Source of the DNA: an uncultured Anaeromassilibacillus sp.
GTDB lineage: Bacteria > Bacillota > Clostridia > Oscillospirales > Acutalibacteraceae
DNA: 62,220 nt
Reading direction: 5' to 3'
NCBI GenBank assembly: GCA_930987725.1
Contig: CAKNKY010000008.1
Span: 1 to 62,220, forward strand
The translations under genes and the position numbers were made by a program. Within the stretch, counting starts at the first letter, position 1; each line of letters opens with the position of its first letter. The notes under the pieces are model-generated. The model saw only the letters and a program-made list of their open reading frames with translations, had not been told where the DNA came from and ran no database searches. Shown here piece after piece: positions 17,349-25,766 of the stretch.

Positions 17349-18581
17349 TCACGCCTCCTCTGCTTTGCGGAACACCAGGCAGCCGTTGTGTCCGCCAAAG
17401 CCCAGGCTGGTGGATACGGCCGTATGTACATCCACTTTTCTGGCCTTTCCCGGCGTATAATCCAAATCGCAATCCGCATCTGGCTCCTGAAGTCCGAGTG
17501 TGGGCGGCACAAGGCCCGTCTCCAACGCTTTCAGACAGGCAATCGCTTCCACGGCGCCAGCCGCGCCGAGCATATGACCTGTCATACTCTTCGTGCTGCT
17601 GATAACGATTTTATTGGCAGCATCACCAAACGCCTGATGGAAGGCACGCGTCTCACTCTTGTCATTGAGCTGTGTACTTGTGCCGTGCGCATTCACATAG
17701 GTGTATTCGTCGGCTGTGACACCGGCCTCTTCCATCGCAAGTTTGATGGCGCGCGTGATGCCGCCCGCCTCCGGATCAGGAGCCGTGACATGATAAGCAT
17801 CCGACGTGTTCCCGTAACCGCAAACCTCACCATAAATCTTTGCGCCGCGCGCCTTGGCATGCCCATATTCTTCCAGCACCAGGATGCCTGCACCCTCACC
17901 CATCACGAAGCCGTCCCTGTCCTTATCAAACGGGCGACAAGCCGTTTTCGGATCCGGGTTGGTGGAAAGCGCCATGCAGCTTGTAAAGCCTGCCAGCGTC
18001 AGCTCACATACGGCTGCCTCGCTGCCGCCGGCAAGGATCGCGTCCGCATATCCGTGCCGGATGGCGCGGTATGCCTCTCCGATGGCATGCGTGGAAGTGG
18101 CACAGGCCGTGACAACAGGCAGCGTCGGCCCCTTCGCCTTGAAGCGAATGGAAACTGTGCCGGAAGCCATATTCAAAATCATCATGGGGACCATGAACGG
18201 AGAGACGCGTTTCCCGCCTTTGCAAAGTTTATCGCTGTTTTCCGTTGTGGTTAAAATACCGCCGATGCCGCTGCCGATGTATACACCGAAGCGTTCCGGA
18301 TCGATCTGTCCCTCCAACCCGCTATCGCGCATAGCCTGTTCGGATGCGGCTACCGCATACTGCACGAAGAGATCCGTCTTTCTCAGCTCGCTCTTTTCAA
18401 AATACTCGAGCGGATCAAAATTCTTGACCTCCGCGGCAAGCTTAACCTTTTTTTCTGATGTGTCAAAACGGGTGATAGGCCCGATCCCGCACACACCGTT
18501 CACGAGAGACTCCCAATATTCTTCCAGGTGATTGCCGACTGGGGTGACGGCCCCCATTCCGGTCACAACTACTCTTCTCAT
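17349..18581 (-). CDS. fabF: 3-oxoacyl-[ACP] synthase II
   Basis: 410 residues, elongating condensing enzyme. The Cys-His-His triad is visible: VVTACATSTHAIGEAYRAI (nucleophile), YVNAHGTSTQLNDKSE, and STKSMTGHMLGAAGAVEAIACL. The N-terminus RRVVVTGMGAVTPVGN and GGHNGCLVF near the end are standard. It lies 27 bases after fabG. It is the only long-chain condensing enzyme in the operon, so it probably handles all elongation rounds after FabH. Confidence 0.97.
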   Translation of the reverse strand: MRRVVVTGMGAVTPVGNHLEEYWESLVNGVCGIGPITRFDTSEKKVKLAAEVKNFDPLEYFEKSELRKTDLFVQYAVAASEQAMRDSGLEGQIDPERFGVYIGSGIGGILTTTENSDKLCKGGKRVSPFMVPMMILNMASGTVSIRFKAKGPTLPVVTACATSTHAIGEAYRAIRHGYADAILAGGSEAAVCELTLAGFTSCMALSTNPDPKTACRPFDKDRDGFVMGEGAGILVLEEYGHAKARGAKIYGEVCGYGNTSDAYHVTAPDPEAGGITRAIKLAMEEAGVTADEYTYVNAHGTSTQLNDKSETRAFHQAFGDAANKIVISSTKSMTGHMLGAAGAVEAIACLKALETGLVPPTLGLQEPDADCDLDYTPGKARKVDVHTAVSTSLGFGGHNGCLVFRKAEEA

Positions 18582-18608
18582 ATCGTGCTGTCCTTTCTTA
18601 TGCTCTGC

Positions 18609-19355
18609 TCACATGGCAAGCCCGCCGTCTACACGGATCACCTCGCCGGTGATATAAGACGCGCCGGGGCCGGCAAGGAAAACGGCCAGAGCGGCAACAT
18701 CCTGGGGCTGCCCTACCCGCTTCATCGGAATCTGAGACGAAATGGCGTCCCGTGCTTTTTCCGGCATGGCATCCGTCATATCGGAATGAATGAATCCCGG
18801 TGCAATAGCATTGCAAGTCACGCCGCGCGCAGCCAGTTCCTTGGCCGTGCTCTTTGTGAGACCAATGATACCTGCCTTGGCAGCGGCATAGTTTGCCTGC
18901 GCCGCATTTCCATTCAATCCGACAATGGAACTGATGTTGATGATACGGCCGGACTTTCTTCTCATCATATGGGAATACAGCTGGCGAATCAGATGGAAGG
19001 CGCCCTTGAGATTGGTGTTGATGACATCGTCAAACGCTTCCTCTTTCATGGAAAGCAGGAACCCATCCCGAACAATGCCGGCATTGTTCACCAGGATATC
19101 TACCCGGCCAAAATCTTTCAGCACCTGATCCACTGTCTCTTTCACGGCCTGCTCGGAAGATACGTCGCATCGATAGGAGAGAGCCTTAACGCCGAACGCT
19201 TCCGCTTCCTGAACCGTTTGCGCGGCAGCCGTTTCGTTGCCCGCATAGAGGATAGCCACATTTGCGCCCTCTTCTGCCATGGCAAGCGCGATGGCGCGGC
19301 CAATGCCCCTGGATCCGCCGGTGACGAGCGCCGTCTGATTGTTAAGCGTTTTCAT
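18609..19355 (-). CDS. fabG: 3-oxoacyl-[ACP] reductase
   Basis: 248 residues, short-chain dehydrogenase. NADPH-binding TGGSRGIGRAIALAMAEEG at the start, NNAG in ILVNNAGIVRDG, the catalytic serine in NISSIVGLNGN, and Tyr/Lys in ANYAAAKAGIIG. The C-terminus GPGASYITGEVIRVDGGLAM is typical of FabG. It overlaps the end of fabD by 14 bases with its AGGAGG site inside fabD, indicating translational coupling. Confidence 0.97.
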   Translation of the reverse strand: MKTLNNQTALVTGGSRGIGRAIALAMAEEGANVAILYAGNETAAAQTVQEAEAFGVKALSYRCDVSSEQAVKETVDQVLKDFGRVDILVNNAGIVRDGFLLSMKEEAFDDVINTNLKGAFHLIRQLYSHMMRRKSGRIINISSIVGLNGNAAQANYAAAKAGIIGLTKSTAKELAARGVTCNAIAPGFIHSDMTDAMPEKARDAISSQIPMKRVGQPQDVAALAVFLAGPGASYITGEVIRVDGGLAM

Positions 19356-20280
19356 GAAGACCTCCTGATTCTTTGAGGGTTTCTACTGTTTGCCGCAGCG
19401 TTTCCGCATCGTCCACACGCAAAATCTGTGCATGGGGAAGAATGCGCTTCACAAGCCCGGAAAGCGTCTTTCCGGGACCCACTTCGATAAAGCAGCTGAC
19501 ACCGTCCTCCGCCATTGCTTCAATGGTTTTGCGCCAGAGGACCGGATTTTTCATCTGCTCTGCCAGAACCGTTTCCCGCTGTTCCGCATACGGCTTGGCT
19601 GCACGGTTGCAGTAAACAGGAAGGCGCGGGGCTTTCACGCCCACACGGTTCAATTCCGTGAGGAAAGCCGCGGAAGCCTCCTCCATGAACGGGCTGTGAA
19701 AGCCGCCCCCCACGGCGAGCATTTTGGCGCGGCCGCCCGCCTGTGCCGCCAGATCGCAGAAGCGAATCAAATTCTCTTTTCCGCCTGCCACCACAAGCTG
19801 GCCTGTGCAGTTGTAATTCACCGGGAAAACGTCCGGGAAATCTGCGCAGAGACGTTCCACCGTCTCGTCGTCCAGTTTCAGGACGGCTGCCATCGCACCG
19901 GGATGCTTCTCGGAAGCCTGCTGCATCAGCTCACCGCGACGGCACACAAGAGAGAAGCCGTCTGCATCAGAAAACGCGCCGGCAAACGTGAGGGCCGCCA
20001 TCTCGCCGAGCGAGAAACCGGCAGCCACATCCGCATGAACGCCCTGCTCCTCCAGCGCATACGCAGCGGCAAGATCGACAAGATACACGCAAGGCTGCGT
20101 GTTCTTCGTTTCCGTCAACTCCTCCTGCGTGCCGGAAAAGCATTGGGCGGAGGTGCCGGGCCGAACAGTGTCCGCCAGCTCAAACAGAGCCTTTGCCCGG
20201 GGACTGGCTTCCTCCAGAGATTTGCCCATGCCGGGATACTGTGCGCCCTGGCCGGCAAACAAAAAAGCTATTTTACCCAT
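19342..20280 (-). CDS. fabD: Malonyl-CoA:ACP transacylase
   Basis: 312 residues. Loads malonyl onto ACP. Features: FLFAGQGAQYPGMGK, the nucleophile elbow GFSLGEMAAL, GGFHSPFM carrying the catalytic histidine, and FIEVGPGKTLSGLVKR. The residue before the nucleophilic serine is Phe where most FabDs have His (GHSLGE); other Firmicutes also vary here, so activity is expected. It overlaps fabK by 13 bases and fabG by 14. Confidence 0.95.
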   Translation of the reverse strand: MGKIAFLFAGQGAQYPGMGKSLEEASPRAKALFELADTVRPGTSAQCFSGTQEELTETKNTQPCVYLVDLAAAYALEEQGVHADVAAGFSLGEMAALTFAGAFSDADGFSLVCRRGELMQQASEKHPGAMAAVLKLDDETVERLCADFPDVFPVNYNCTGQLVVAGGKENLIRFCDLAAQAGGRAKMLAVGGGFHSPFMEEASAAFLTELNRVGVKAPRLPVYCNRAAKPYAEQRETVLAEQMKNPVLWRKTIEAMAEDGVSCFIEVGPGKTLSGLVKRILPHAQILRVDDAETLRQTVETLKESGGLHENA

Positions 20281-21215
20281 TTCGAAGCTCCCTTCAGCAG
20301 CATTTCAGCCTCTTCACAGAGCTCTCGGACGATGTCTGCCGCAGGCTCTTCCTTGTTGACAAGGCCAGCAATCTGTCCGGCCAGGAAGCACCCCTCCGTC
20401 TCATTGCCGTCCACCGCGGCCTTCCGAAGTGCGCCGACACCGAGGGCTTCCAGCTCCTCAGACGTGACGGAGGGATCATACTCTTTCTTCATGTACTCGC
20501 GGCTGAAACGCGTTTTCAGGCTGCGTACCGGATGACCGAGTCTTCTGCCCGTAGCGATGGTGTCAATGTCCTTTGCCTTGAGCACCTTATCCTTGTAATT
20601 CTGGTGCACGCCGCATTCTTTTGCAACAAGAAAGCGTGTGCCGACTTGCACACCGCAGGCACCCAGCATGAAGGACGCCGCCACACCGCGGCCATCCGCA
20701 ATGCCGCCCGCTGCTATGACGGGGATCTGCACGGCGCTGCATACCTGCGGCACAAGCGTCATCGTCGTCAGCTCACCGATATGGCCGCCGCTCTCCGTGC
20801 CTTCCGCCACGACGGCGGTCGCACCGGCACGCTCCATCATGCGTGCCAGACCAACACTGGCCACCACGGGAACAACTTTCACATTAGCCTCTTTCCACGC
20901 TGCCATGTATTTTCCCGGGTTGCCCGCGCCGGTTGTCACAACCTGGACGCCTTCTTCGACAACCACCTTTGCCACGTCGTCCGCAAACGGGCTCATGAGC
21001 ATGATGTTCACGCCAAACGGGCGGTCCGTCAATTCCTTGGCATGGCGAATCTGGCCGCGCAGCCATTCTGCATTTGCATTCATGGCTGAAATGATGCCGA
21101 GGCCGCCGCCGTTGCTCACAGCCGCCGCCAGGTTGGCATCGGCAATCCACGCCATGCCGCCCTGAAACACGGGATACGTGATGCCGAGTTTTTCACAGAT
21201 AGGAGACTGCAGCAT
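20268..21215 (-). CDS. fabK: Enoyl-[ACP] reductase II (FMN-dependent)
   Basis: 315 residues, nitronate-monooxygenase-like TIM barrel with FMN. Reduces enoyl-ACP in the last step of each cycle. Key segments: YPVFQGGMAWIADANLAAAVSNGGGLGIIS, TTGAGNPG, AEGTESGGHIGELTTMTLVPQV (FMN/active-site loop) and AAGGIADGRGVAASFMLGA. The start MLQSPI is chosen for GGAGG 9 bases upstream and because it follows the acpP stop by two bases. FabK in place of FabI is known to give insensitivity to triclosan; no fabI is visible here. Confidence 0.94.
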   Translation of the reverse strand: MLQSPICEKLGITYPVFQGGMAWIADANLAAAVSNGGGLGIISAMNANAEWLRGQIRHAKELTDRPFGVNIMLMSPFADDVAKVVVEEGVQVVTTGAGNPGKYMAAWKEANVKVVPVVASVGLARMMERAGATAVVAEGTESGGHIGELTTMTLVPQVCSAVQIPVIAAGGIADGRGVAASFMLGACGVQVGTRFLVAKECGVHQNYKDKVLKAKDIDTIATGRRLGHPVRSLKTRFSREYMKKEYDPSVTSEELEALGVGALRKAAVDGNETEGCFLAGQIAGLVNKEEPAADIVRELCEEAEMLLKGASKWVK

Positions 21216-21216
21216 G

Positions 21217-21447
21217 TCAATTTTCCTCCGCTTCATCTATAATTTTCAGGAGATCGCCCACCGTTTTGAGTTCCTGATCTTCCCCGATGGTCACGCCAAA
21301 TTCGTCTTCGCATGCCATAATGAGGTCCACAACGTCAAGGGAATCAAAGTTCAGTTCCTCGAACGTGGTGTCTTCCCGCAGTCTACCGGACTCCAGATCA
21401 TCCTTGTACTCCATAAAAATCTTTTCAAGCTTTTCCAGATTCGTCAT
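21217..21447 (-). CDS. acpP: Acyl carrier protein
   Basis: 76 residues, acidic. The phosphopantetheine serine is in ELNFDSLDVVDLIMACEDEF. An AAGGAG site lies 9 bases before the ATG. Carries growing acyl chains for the enzymes encoded around it. It is the third gene of the operon, between fabH and fabK, the usual position in Firmicutes. Confidence 0.97.
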   Translation of the reverse strand: MTNLEKLEKIFMEYKDDLESGRLREDTTFEELNFDSLDVVDLIMACEDEFGVTIGEDQELKTVGDLLKIIDEAEEN

Positions 21448-21529
21448 TACATTGTTCTCCTTTTTGTGTTATGTTTGAAAACCTGCCGGCATAGCAGCGC
21501 GATTTGCCGCTGGGAGATTTCGATCCGGT

Positions 21530-22486
21530 TCAGATGTCCCAATCCAGTGCGGCCAGGCCCGTGGTAAGACCGGCGCCAAACGCACAGAGCACGAGGTGCT
21601 GCCCTTTTTTCAATTTTCCCGCCCTGTTCCATTCATCGAGCAAAAGCGGAATACTTGCAGAGGACGTATTTCCGTATTTCTGAATGTTGACAGGGAATTT
21701 TTCTTCCGGCAGGCCCAATTTTTTGCGCGCTGTTTCGATAATGCGAAGATTTGCCTGATGAAGGAAGAAATAATCCGTTTCTTCCATTGAAATCCCCGTC
21801 TCCTCCGCCGCCTTTTTCAGGCTGCTGCTGATGGTGTTCACGGCAAATGCGTAAACCTCTCGGTTTTTCATCAGCAGGCCGGGCTTGCGGGTGTCCGGTT
21901 CCGTATACGGGCAGCTGCCCGGGGCAAGCGGAGAAGCGAGGCAGAGATTGCCGCGCGCCGTCACCTCGAGATAATGCAGCGCATCCCCGGCCTCCAGCAC
22001 GACTGCCGCGGCAGCATCGCCAAACAGGACACAGGTGCTGCGATCCGACCAGTCAAGAATCCGGCTGAGCCGTTCCGCCGCAAGGACAAGCACATAGCGC
22101 GCTTTTCCCCGCGCAAAAATGCCGTCTGCCACATCAAGCGCATAGAGGAATCCGCTGCAGGCGCCGTTCACATCGACGGCGGGACAATTCGCCTGCAGCT
22201 CCATCTGCACGACGCAGGCCAAGCTGGGAGTCATGTAATCCCCGCCCAGTGTAGGGCAGACGATGTAACCTAAATCTGCCGGTGAAATCCCGCTGTTTTC
22301 AAGCGCATTGCGGGCCGCAGCTACAGCAATCTCCGTGACAGATTCCGTGGTGAGAATGGGGCGCTCCCGAATGCCTGTCCGCGTAGTGATCCACTCGTCG
22401 CTCGTATCGACAAGGTTTGAAAGATCGTCGTTCGTGATCCGGCAGGCCGGCAAAGCGCTGCCTGTTCCAATGATTCGAAAACTCAT
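21530..22486 (-). CDS. fabH: 3-oxoacyl-[ACP] synthase III
   Basis: 318 residues. Starts chain synthesis by condensing acetyl- or branched acyl-CoA with malonyl-ACP. The catalytic triad is visible: DVNGACSGFLYALDVA (Cys), YFFLHQANLRIIETA (His) and KYGNTSSASIPLLLDEW (Asn). DTSDEWITTRTGIRERP is the CoA-site signature. Its ATG overlaps the fabT stop (ATGA), so regulator and first enzyme are translationally coupled. Confidence 0.97.
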   Translation of the reverse strand: MSFRIIGTGSALPACRITNDDLSNLVDTSDEWITTRTGIRERPILTTESVTEIAVAAARNALENSGISPADLGYIVCPTLGGDYMTPSLACVVQMELQANCPAVDVNGACSGFLYALDVADGIFARGKARYVLVLAAERLSRILDWSDRSTCVLFGDAAAAVVLEAGDALHYLEVTARGNLCLASPLAPGSCPYTEPDTRKPGLLMKNREVYAFAVNTISSSLKKAAEETGISMEETDYFFLHQANLRIIETARKKLGLPEEKFPVNIQKYGNTSSASIPLLLDEWNRAGKLKKGQHLVLCAFGAGLTTGLAALDWDI

Positions 22487-22971
22487 AGCTTCTCCTCGTT
22501 TCTGTGAATTTTTAAAGCAAAAAATTCATTTAGTTTTTGCATTCCCTTCAGCATGGCCGCCTGCTCTTCCTCCGTCAAATCCTTGGAAATGGAATGAACC
22601 ATGCGAAGATGGAAATAGCGGTGCGCCAAGTTGGCCTTCTGCCCCATTTTGGTCAGTGTGATGTGCACCATTCTGCCGTCCTTCCGGCTTTTTTCCTTTT
22701 CGACATAGCCTTTGGTTACCAGCTTATTGATGGCTGCCGTCACGGAAGGTGGGCTAATGCGCAGCCGTTCAGAAAGCTCACTCACTGTGGGCCCTTCCCC
22801 GTCTTCGGATGCTTCTCCAACCGCTTCCAGCAGATGGATTTCACTGATTGACAGATTCATGTGGTGCGACATGCGGACCATCTGCTCTTCCATCTGCCCG
22901 ATGGAGCGATAAACCTGGACCAGCAAATCATTTAACTCTTTTTCAAACAGGCTCATTTCAATCGTTCCCAT
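22483..22971 (-). CDS. fabT: MarR-family regulator of the fatty-acid operon (FabT-like)
   Basis: 162 residues. Winged-helix MarR protein: MSLSISEIHLLEAVGEAS, the recognition helix region TVSELSERLRISPPSVTAAINKL and the wing YVEKEKSRKDGRMVHITLT. FabT of lactic acid bacteria represses the fab operon with long-chain acyl-ACP as corepressor; position as first gene of the operon and the palindrome in its own promoter imply the same logic here, including autoregulation. The first ATG (22971) has only a weak ribosome site; an internal ATG five codons later is an alternative. Confidence 0.88.
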   Translation of the reverse strand: MGTIEMSLFEKELNDLLVQVYRSIGQMEEQMVRMSHHMNLSISEIHLLEAVGEASEDGEGPTVSELSERLRISPPSVTAAINKLVTKGYVEKEKSRKDGRMVHITLTKMGQKANLAHRYFHLRMVHSISKDLTEEEQAAMLKGMQKLNEFFALKIHRNEEKL

Positions 22972-22985
22972 ACCGCTTCATTTAA

Positions 22986-22998
22986 TTAGTTTTACTAA
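22986..22998 (-). promoter_or_regulatory. MarR/FabT-type operator candidate
   Basis: A perfect palindrome, TTAGT-TTT-ACTAA, begins four bases after the -10 element and therefore covers the transcription start of the fab operon. Position and symmetry fit a repressor site for the MarR protein encoded immediately downstream. Confidence 0.6.
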
Positions 22999-23001
22999 CA
23001 A

Positions 23002-23030
23002 ATTATAAATCGTTTCCTGTTATCTGTCAA
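23002..23030 (-). promoter_or_regulatory. Consensus sigma-A promoter of the fab-acc-degV operon
   Basis: Minus strand TTGACA, 17 bases, TATAAT, a perfect match to consensus. The leader before the fabT ATG is only about 25 bases. The end of an IS481 element lies 13 bases upstream of the -35. Confidence 0.92.
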
Positions 23031-23043
23031 GGTCTTTCGCATG

Positions 23044-23069
23044 TGTAGGTGTTACAATGATGTGTAACA
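23044..23069 (+). repeat. Left terminal inverted repeat of the IS481 element
   Basis: A 26-base repeat beginning TGTAGGTGTTAC. It differs from the complement of the right end at positions 8, 10, 11 and 23. Confidence 0.9.
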
Positions 23070-23083
23070 AATCAAAGAAATAA

Positions 23084-23161
23084 ATAGCGAATAGGAGTGA
23101 CCTGTGTTAAGGTAGAGTTGTCCAGACAAAACCAAAAGGCAGGTGTCACCCTATTCGCTAT
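23084..23161 (+). repeat. Stem-loop over the transposase start
   Basis: Perfect 12-base arms (ATAGCGAATAGG at 23084-23095; complement at 23150-23161) extend inward imperfectly (GTGACCTG against CAGGTGTCAC). The right arm includes the ribosome-site region and the A and T of the transposase ATG. In RNA entering from outside, this would hide the start, a protection known for other insertion sequences such as IS10 and IS50. Confidence 0.65.
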
Positions 23162-24086
23162 GAACAAGATAACACAGACCATGCAGTTTAGGCAAGCAGT
23201 AATTGAGTATTCAAACAAATACGGCGTCACCGCAGCAGCTATTCGTTACCGGTTGAACCGGCAGTATATCTACCGTTGGCGCAAGCGGTACGATGGTACA
23301 CTCCAATCGCTGGCAGACCGCTCTCACCGGCCGCATCATCATCCAAACCAGCACACACCGGAAGAAATCAAGCTCATCCTGAACATGCGCCGCCGCAACC
23401 CGAATACCGGGATCGTTGTGTTGTGGGTCAAGCTCAGGCAAAAAGGTTACACCCGATCCATTTCCGGGCTGTATCGTTTCCTGCGAAAACGTGGCGCTAT
23501 GGCCGTAAAACTGCCGAATCCCAAGTATATTCCAAAACCCTATGAGCAGATGCAATATCCCGGCCAGCGTGTGCAGATCGATGTGAAATTCGTCCCGAAA
23601 GCTTGTATTGTGAACCAGCAAGAGTCCACACAATGGTTTCAATATACCTTCCTAGACGAGTACAGCCGGTTTCGGTATATCGAGGCGTTTCAGGAGCACA
23701 GCACCTATTCCTCTACTGCCTTCCTGCGCCATGTTGTGAAAAAGTTCCCGTATCTCATTGAATGTGTCCAGACGGACAATGGCACCGAGTTTACGAACCG
23801 CCTCTTGCCGAAGGGCTCCGATAAACCCACGCTCTTTGAGCTGGAACTGAAAAAGCTTGGTATCCGTCACAAGCTCATCCGTCCATACACCCCACGTCAC
23901 AATGGCAAAGTGGAGCGCAGCCACCGTAAAGATAACGAAGAATTCTATGCTTCTCACCGTTTCTATAGCTTTGATGATTTCAAAGCCCAGCTTGCTGTCC
24001 GTGAACGGGCTTACAACAATTTCCCCATGCGTCCTCTCTCTTGGCGCTCTCCTAAACAGGTCTTATTCGCTTTCCTTAATCTGTAA
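23160..24086 (+). CDS. IS481-family transposase
   Basis: 308 residues from MNKITQTMQ. The N-terminal helix-turn-helix region (FRQAVIEYSNKYGVTAAAIRYRL, then RWRKRYDGTLQSLADRSHRPHH) is followed by a retroviral-integrase-type DDE domain: first Asp in QIDVKFV, second in CVQTDNGTEFT, and Glu in RHNGKVERSHRKDNEEFY. It is uninterrupted and appears active. A GTG 21 codons earlier is an alternative start. The ribosome site is weak and lies in the stem-loop. Confidence 0.92.
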   Translation: MNKITQTMQFRQAVIEYSNKYGVTAAAIRYRLNRQYIYRWRKRYDGTLQSLADRSHRPHHHPNQHTPEEIKLILNMRRRNPNTGIVVLWVKLRQKGYTRSISGLYRFLRKRGAMAVKLPNPKYIPKPYEQMQYPGQRVQIDVKFVPKACIVNQQESTQWFQYTFLDEYSRFRYIEAFQEHSTYSSTAFLRHVVKKFPYLIECVQTDNGTEFTNRLLPKGSDKPTLFELELKKLGIRHKLIRPYTPRHNGKVERSHRKDNEEFYASHRFYSFDDFKAQLAVRERAYNNFPMRPLSWRSPKQVLFAFLNL

Positions 24087-24107
24087 CACATCATTGACAA
24101 ACCTACA
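24082..24107 (-). repeat. Right terminal inverted repeat of the IS481 element
   Basis: A 26-base repeat ending ACCTACA. The TAG stop codon of the PBP gene on the minus strand lies within it. Confidence 0.9.
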
Positions 24108-25737
24108 TACTCCCCATGTTTTCCGGATTTCGCGTCACCAGACGTTCTTCCCACAGAGCGTTTGCGATTGATTGAAAGACCGGTCCGCAGGTGGGGCCTC
24201 CTCCTGTTCCCTCTTCCGAGAACACGACGATCACATACTGCGGGGAATCGTAGGGATAAAAACCTGCAAACCAGGAATGCACCTTTTCCAGGCCGTTTTC
24301 ATCAAACCGGCCGGTCTGTGCCGTGGCGGTTTTCGCGCCTGCTCTGCCATAAGCTGGTGCATATTTTTCACTGGTTCCCTCCTGCACGGAAGCAAGCATA
24401 AAGTTTTGCAGCAGGGCAGCCGTGTAAGGGCTCAAAATACGCACAGGCTCTTCCCCGCTTTCGCGGGATATCCATTGATAAGAACTATCCACAGTTCCTT
24501 CCACGAGTTGTGGGGGCACATATTCTCCGCCGGAGGCAATTGTGTTTACCATGGCGGCAATCTGCAGGGGCGTCGCCGTTAAATCTCCCTGTCCAAAGGA
24601 GAAATTGGCCAGTGCCTGCGGAATCTGCAGAGAAGTTTCTTCCGGCAAAACGCCGCTGTCCGCTTCCAGTCCCGGCGTCAACGTGAGGGATTCTCCAAAA
24701 CCGAAGCGGCGCGCCATCGTCAGAAATTGCGAAGCATTTACCTGCTTCATCAGGTTGATAAAATACGTGTTGCACGAGTTTGCAATGGCTTTTTGCATAT
24801 TTTCCTCGCCGTGTGCCTCAGATGCGTAACACCGGAACGCACGGCCTGTCACCACCGTGGAGCCGGAACAGGTGTAGGTGTATTCGGGAGAGATACCGGA
24901 TTCCAGCGCGGCAGCCGCAGACACGAGCTTGAAAACAGATCCCACACTGAATGCGGAAAGGCAGCGGTTCAGCAGAGGGGAAGCAGGATCCTCAAGGGAT
25001 TCGGAGAGGTTGTCCCGATCAAAGGTGGGCAGACTGACCATGGCGCGGATTTTGCATGAGGGTATTTCTGCCACCACGACAGCTCCCGTTTGGAGAGAGG
25101 ATGAAGCGGCTTCCTCTGCAATGCGCTGGATTCGTTTGTCGAGTGTGAGGACGATTCCTGCATTTCCAAGCGAAGAGGTGTCCGAAACTTCCGCTTTTTC
25201 CCCTGCCAGCACATGATTGAGGGCATCCACCTGGTACGTCACGGAGATTTCTCCGCTCTGTGCAGAGAGAAAATCATCGAAGGCTAGTTCCAGTCCTGAT
25301 GCACCGTGGCCGGAACCGTCAAGATATCCGATGGTGTGCATGGCAAGCTGTTCCCCTGCATATCGATCCGGCACCTGGAAGGTCAGAATACCGCTCCCGG
25401 AAACATTGTTCGGCAGAGAGAGGGAAAAGGGCTTGCCAGCCTGCAGAAGCGGCAGCAGAGAATTGACCTCTTCTCTTTCCAAAGCGCGGCCGAGATCGGC
25501 AGCCGTTTGTACACCTGGCGCTACAGCTGCAACCCAACGGTTTGTCTCCCCGGTGAAGGGAAGCATCTGGCAATCATAGATTTTCCCGCGGGTTTGGCTC
25601 ACAGTCAGCCTATATACGCTTTGCCGCTGTGCGGTTTCTGCAAGCGTTTCTCCGTTTGTGAGCGAATAGACACACAGCATACACAGAAATAGGGCGCTGA
25701 ACAGGAAACCGAAAAAAGCGGCAATCCTCCGCTCCAT
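24103..25737 (-). CDS. Class B penicillin-binding protein (transpeptidase)
   Basis: 544 residues from MERRIAAFFGF, chosen for AGGAGG 8 bases upstream. One N-terminal membrane anchor (about 8-27), a dimerisation region, and a transpeptidase domain (about 210-530) with S267-V-F-K270 (acyl-enzyme serine), S321-C-N and K469-T-A-T-A. The third motif is KTA rather than the usual KTG. It acts outside the membrane to crosslink peptidoglycan; a SpoVD/PBP2-like role in sporulation or elongation is possible. The final Met codon and stop are partly supplied by the inverted repeat of the adjoining IS481, so the natural C-terminus may have been trimmed. Confidence 0.9.
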   Translation of the reverse strand: MERRIAAFFGFLFSALFLCMLCVYSLTNGETLAETAQRQSVYRLTVSQTRGKIYDCQMLPFTGETNRWVAAVAPGVQTAADLGRALEREEVNSLLPLLQAGKPFSLSLPNNVSGSGILTFQVPDRYAGEQLAMHTIGYLDGSGHGASGLELAFDDFLSAQSGEISVTYQVDALNHVLAGEKAEVSDTSSLGNAGIVLTLDKRIQRIAEEAASSSLQTGAVVVAEIPSCKIRAMVSLPTFDRDNLSESLEDPASPLLNRCLSAFSVGSVFKLVSAAAALESGISPEYTYTCSGSTVVTGRAFRCYASEAHGEENMQKAIANSCNTYFINLMKQVNASQFLTMARRFGFGESLTLTPGLEADSGVLPEETSLQIPQALANFSFGQGDLTATPLQIAAMVNTIASGGEYVPPQLVEGTVDSSYQWISRESGEEPVRILSPYTAALLQNFMLASVQEGTSEKYAPAYGRAGAKTATAQTGRFDENGLEKVHSWFAGFYPYDSPQYVIVVFSEEGTGGGPTCGPVFQSIANALWEERLVTRNPENMGSM

Positions 25738-25766
25738 TTCAAACGCCTCCTTTTGCGCGGACAGAA

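Larger units (their letters stand above)
23044..24107 (+). mobile_element. IS481-family insertion sequence, complete, 1064 bp
   Basis: Both ends are visible: 26-base terminal inverted repeats starting TGTAGGT and ending ACCTACA, matching at 22 of 26 positions. One transposase gene fills the interior. No clear target-site duplication is seen (left flank ...CGCATG, right flank TACTCC...). The element separates the fab operon promoter from the 3' end of the PBP gene. Confidence 0.9.

Noticed and set aside
23037-24115. Target-site duplication flanking IS481
   Set aside because: Left flank CGCATG and right flank TACTCC share no direct repeat of four or more bases next to the terminal repeats.
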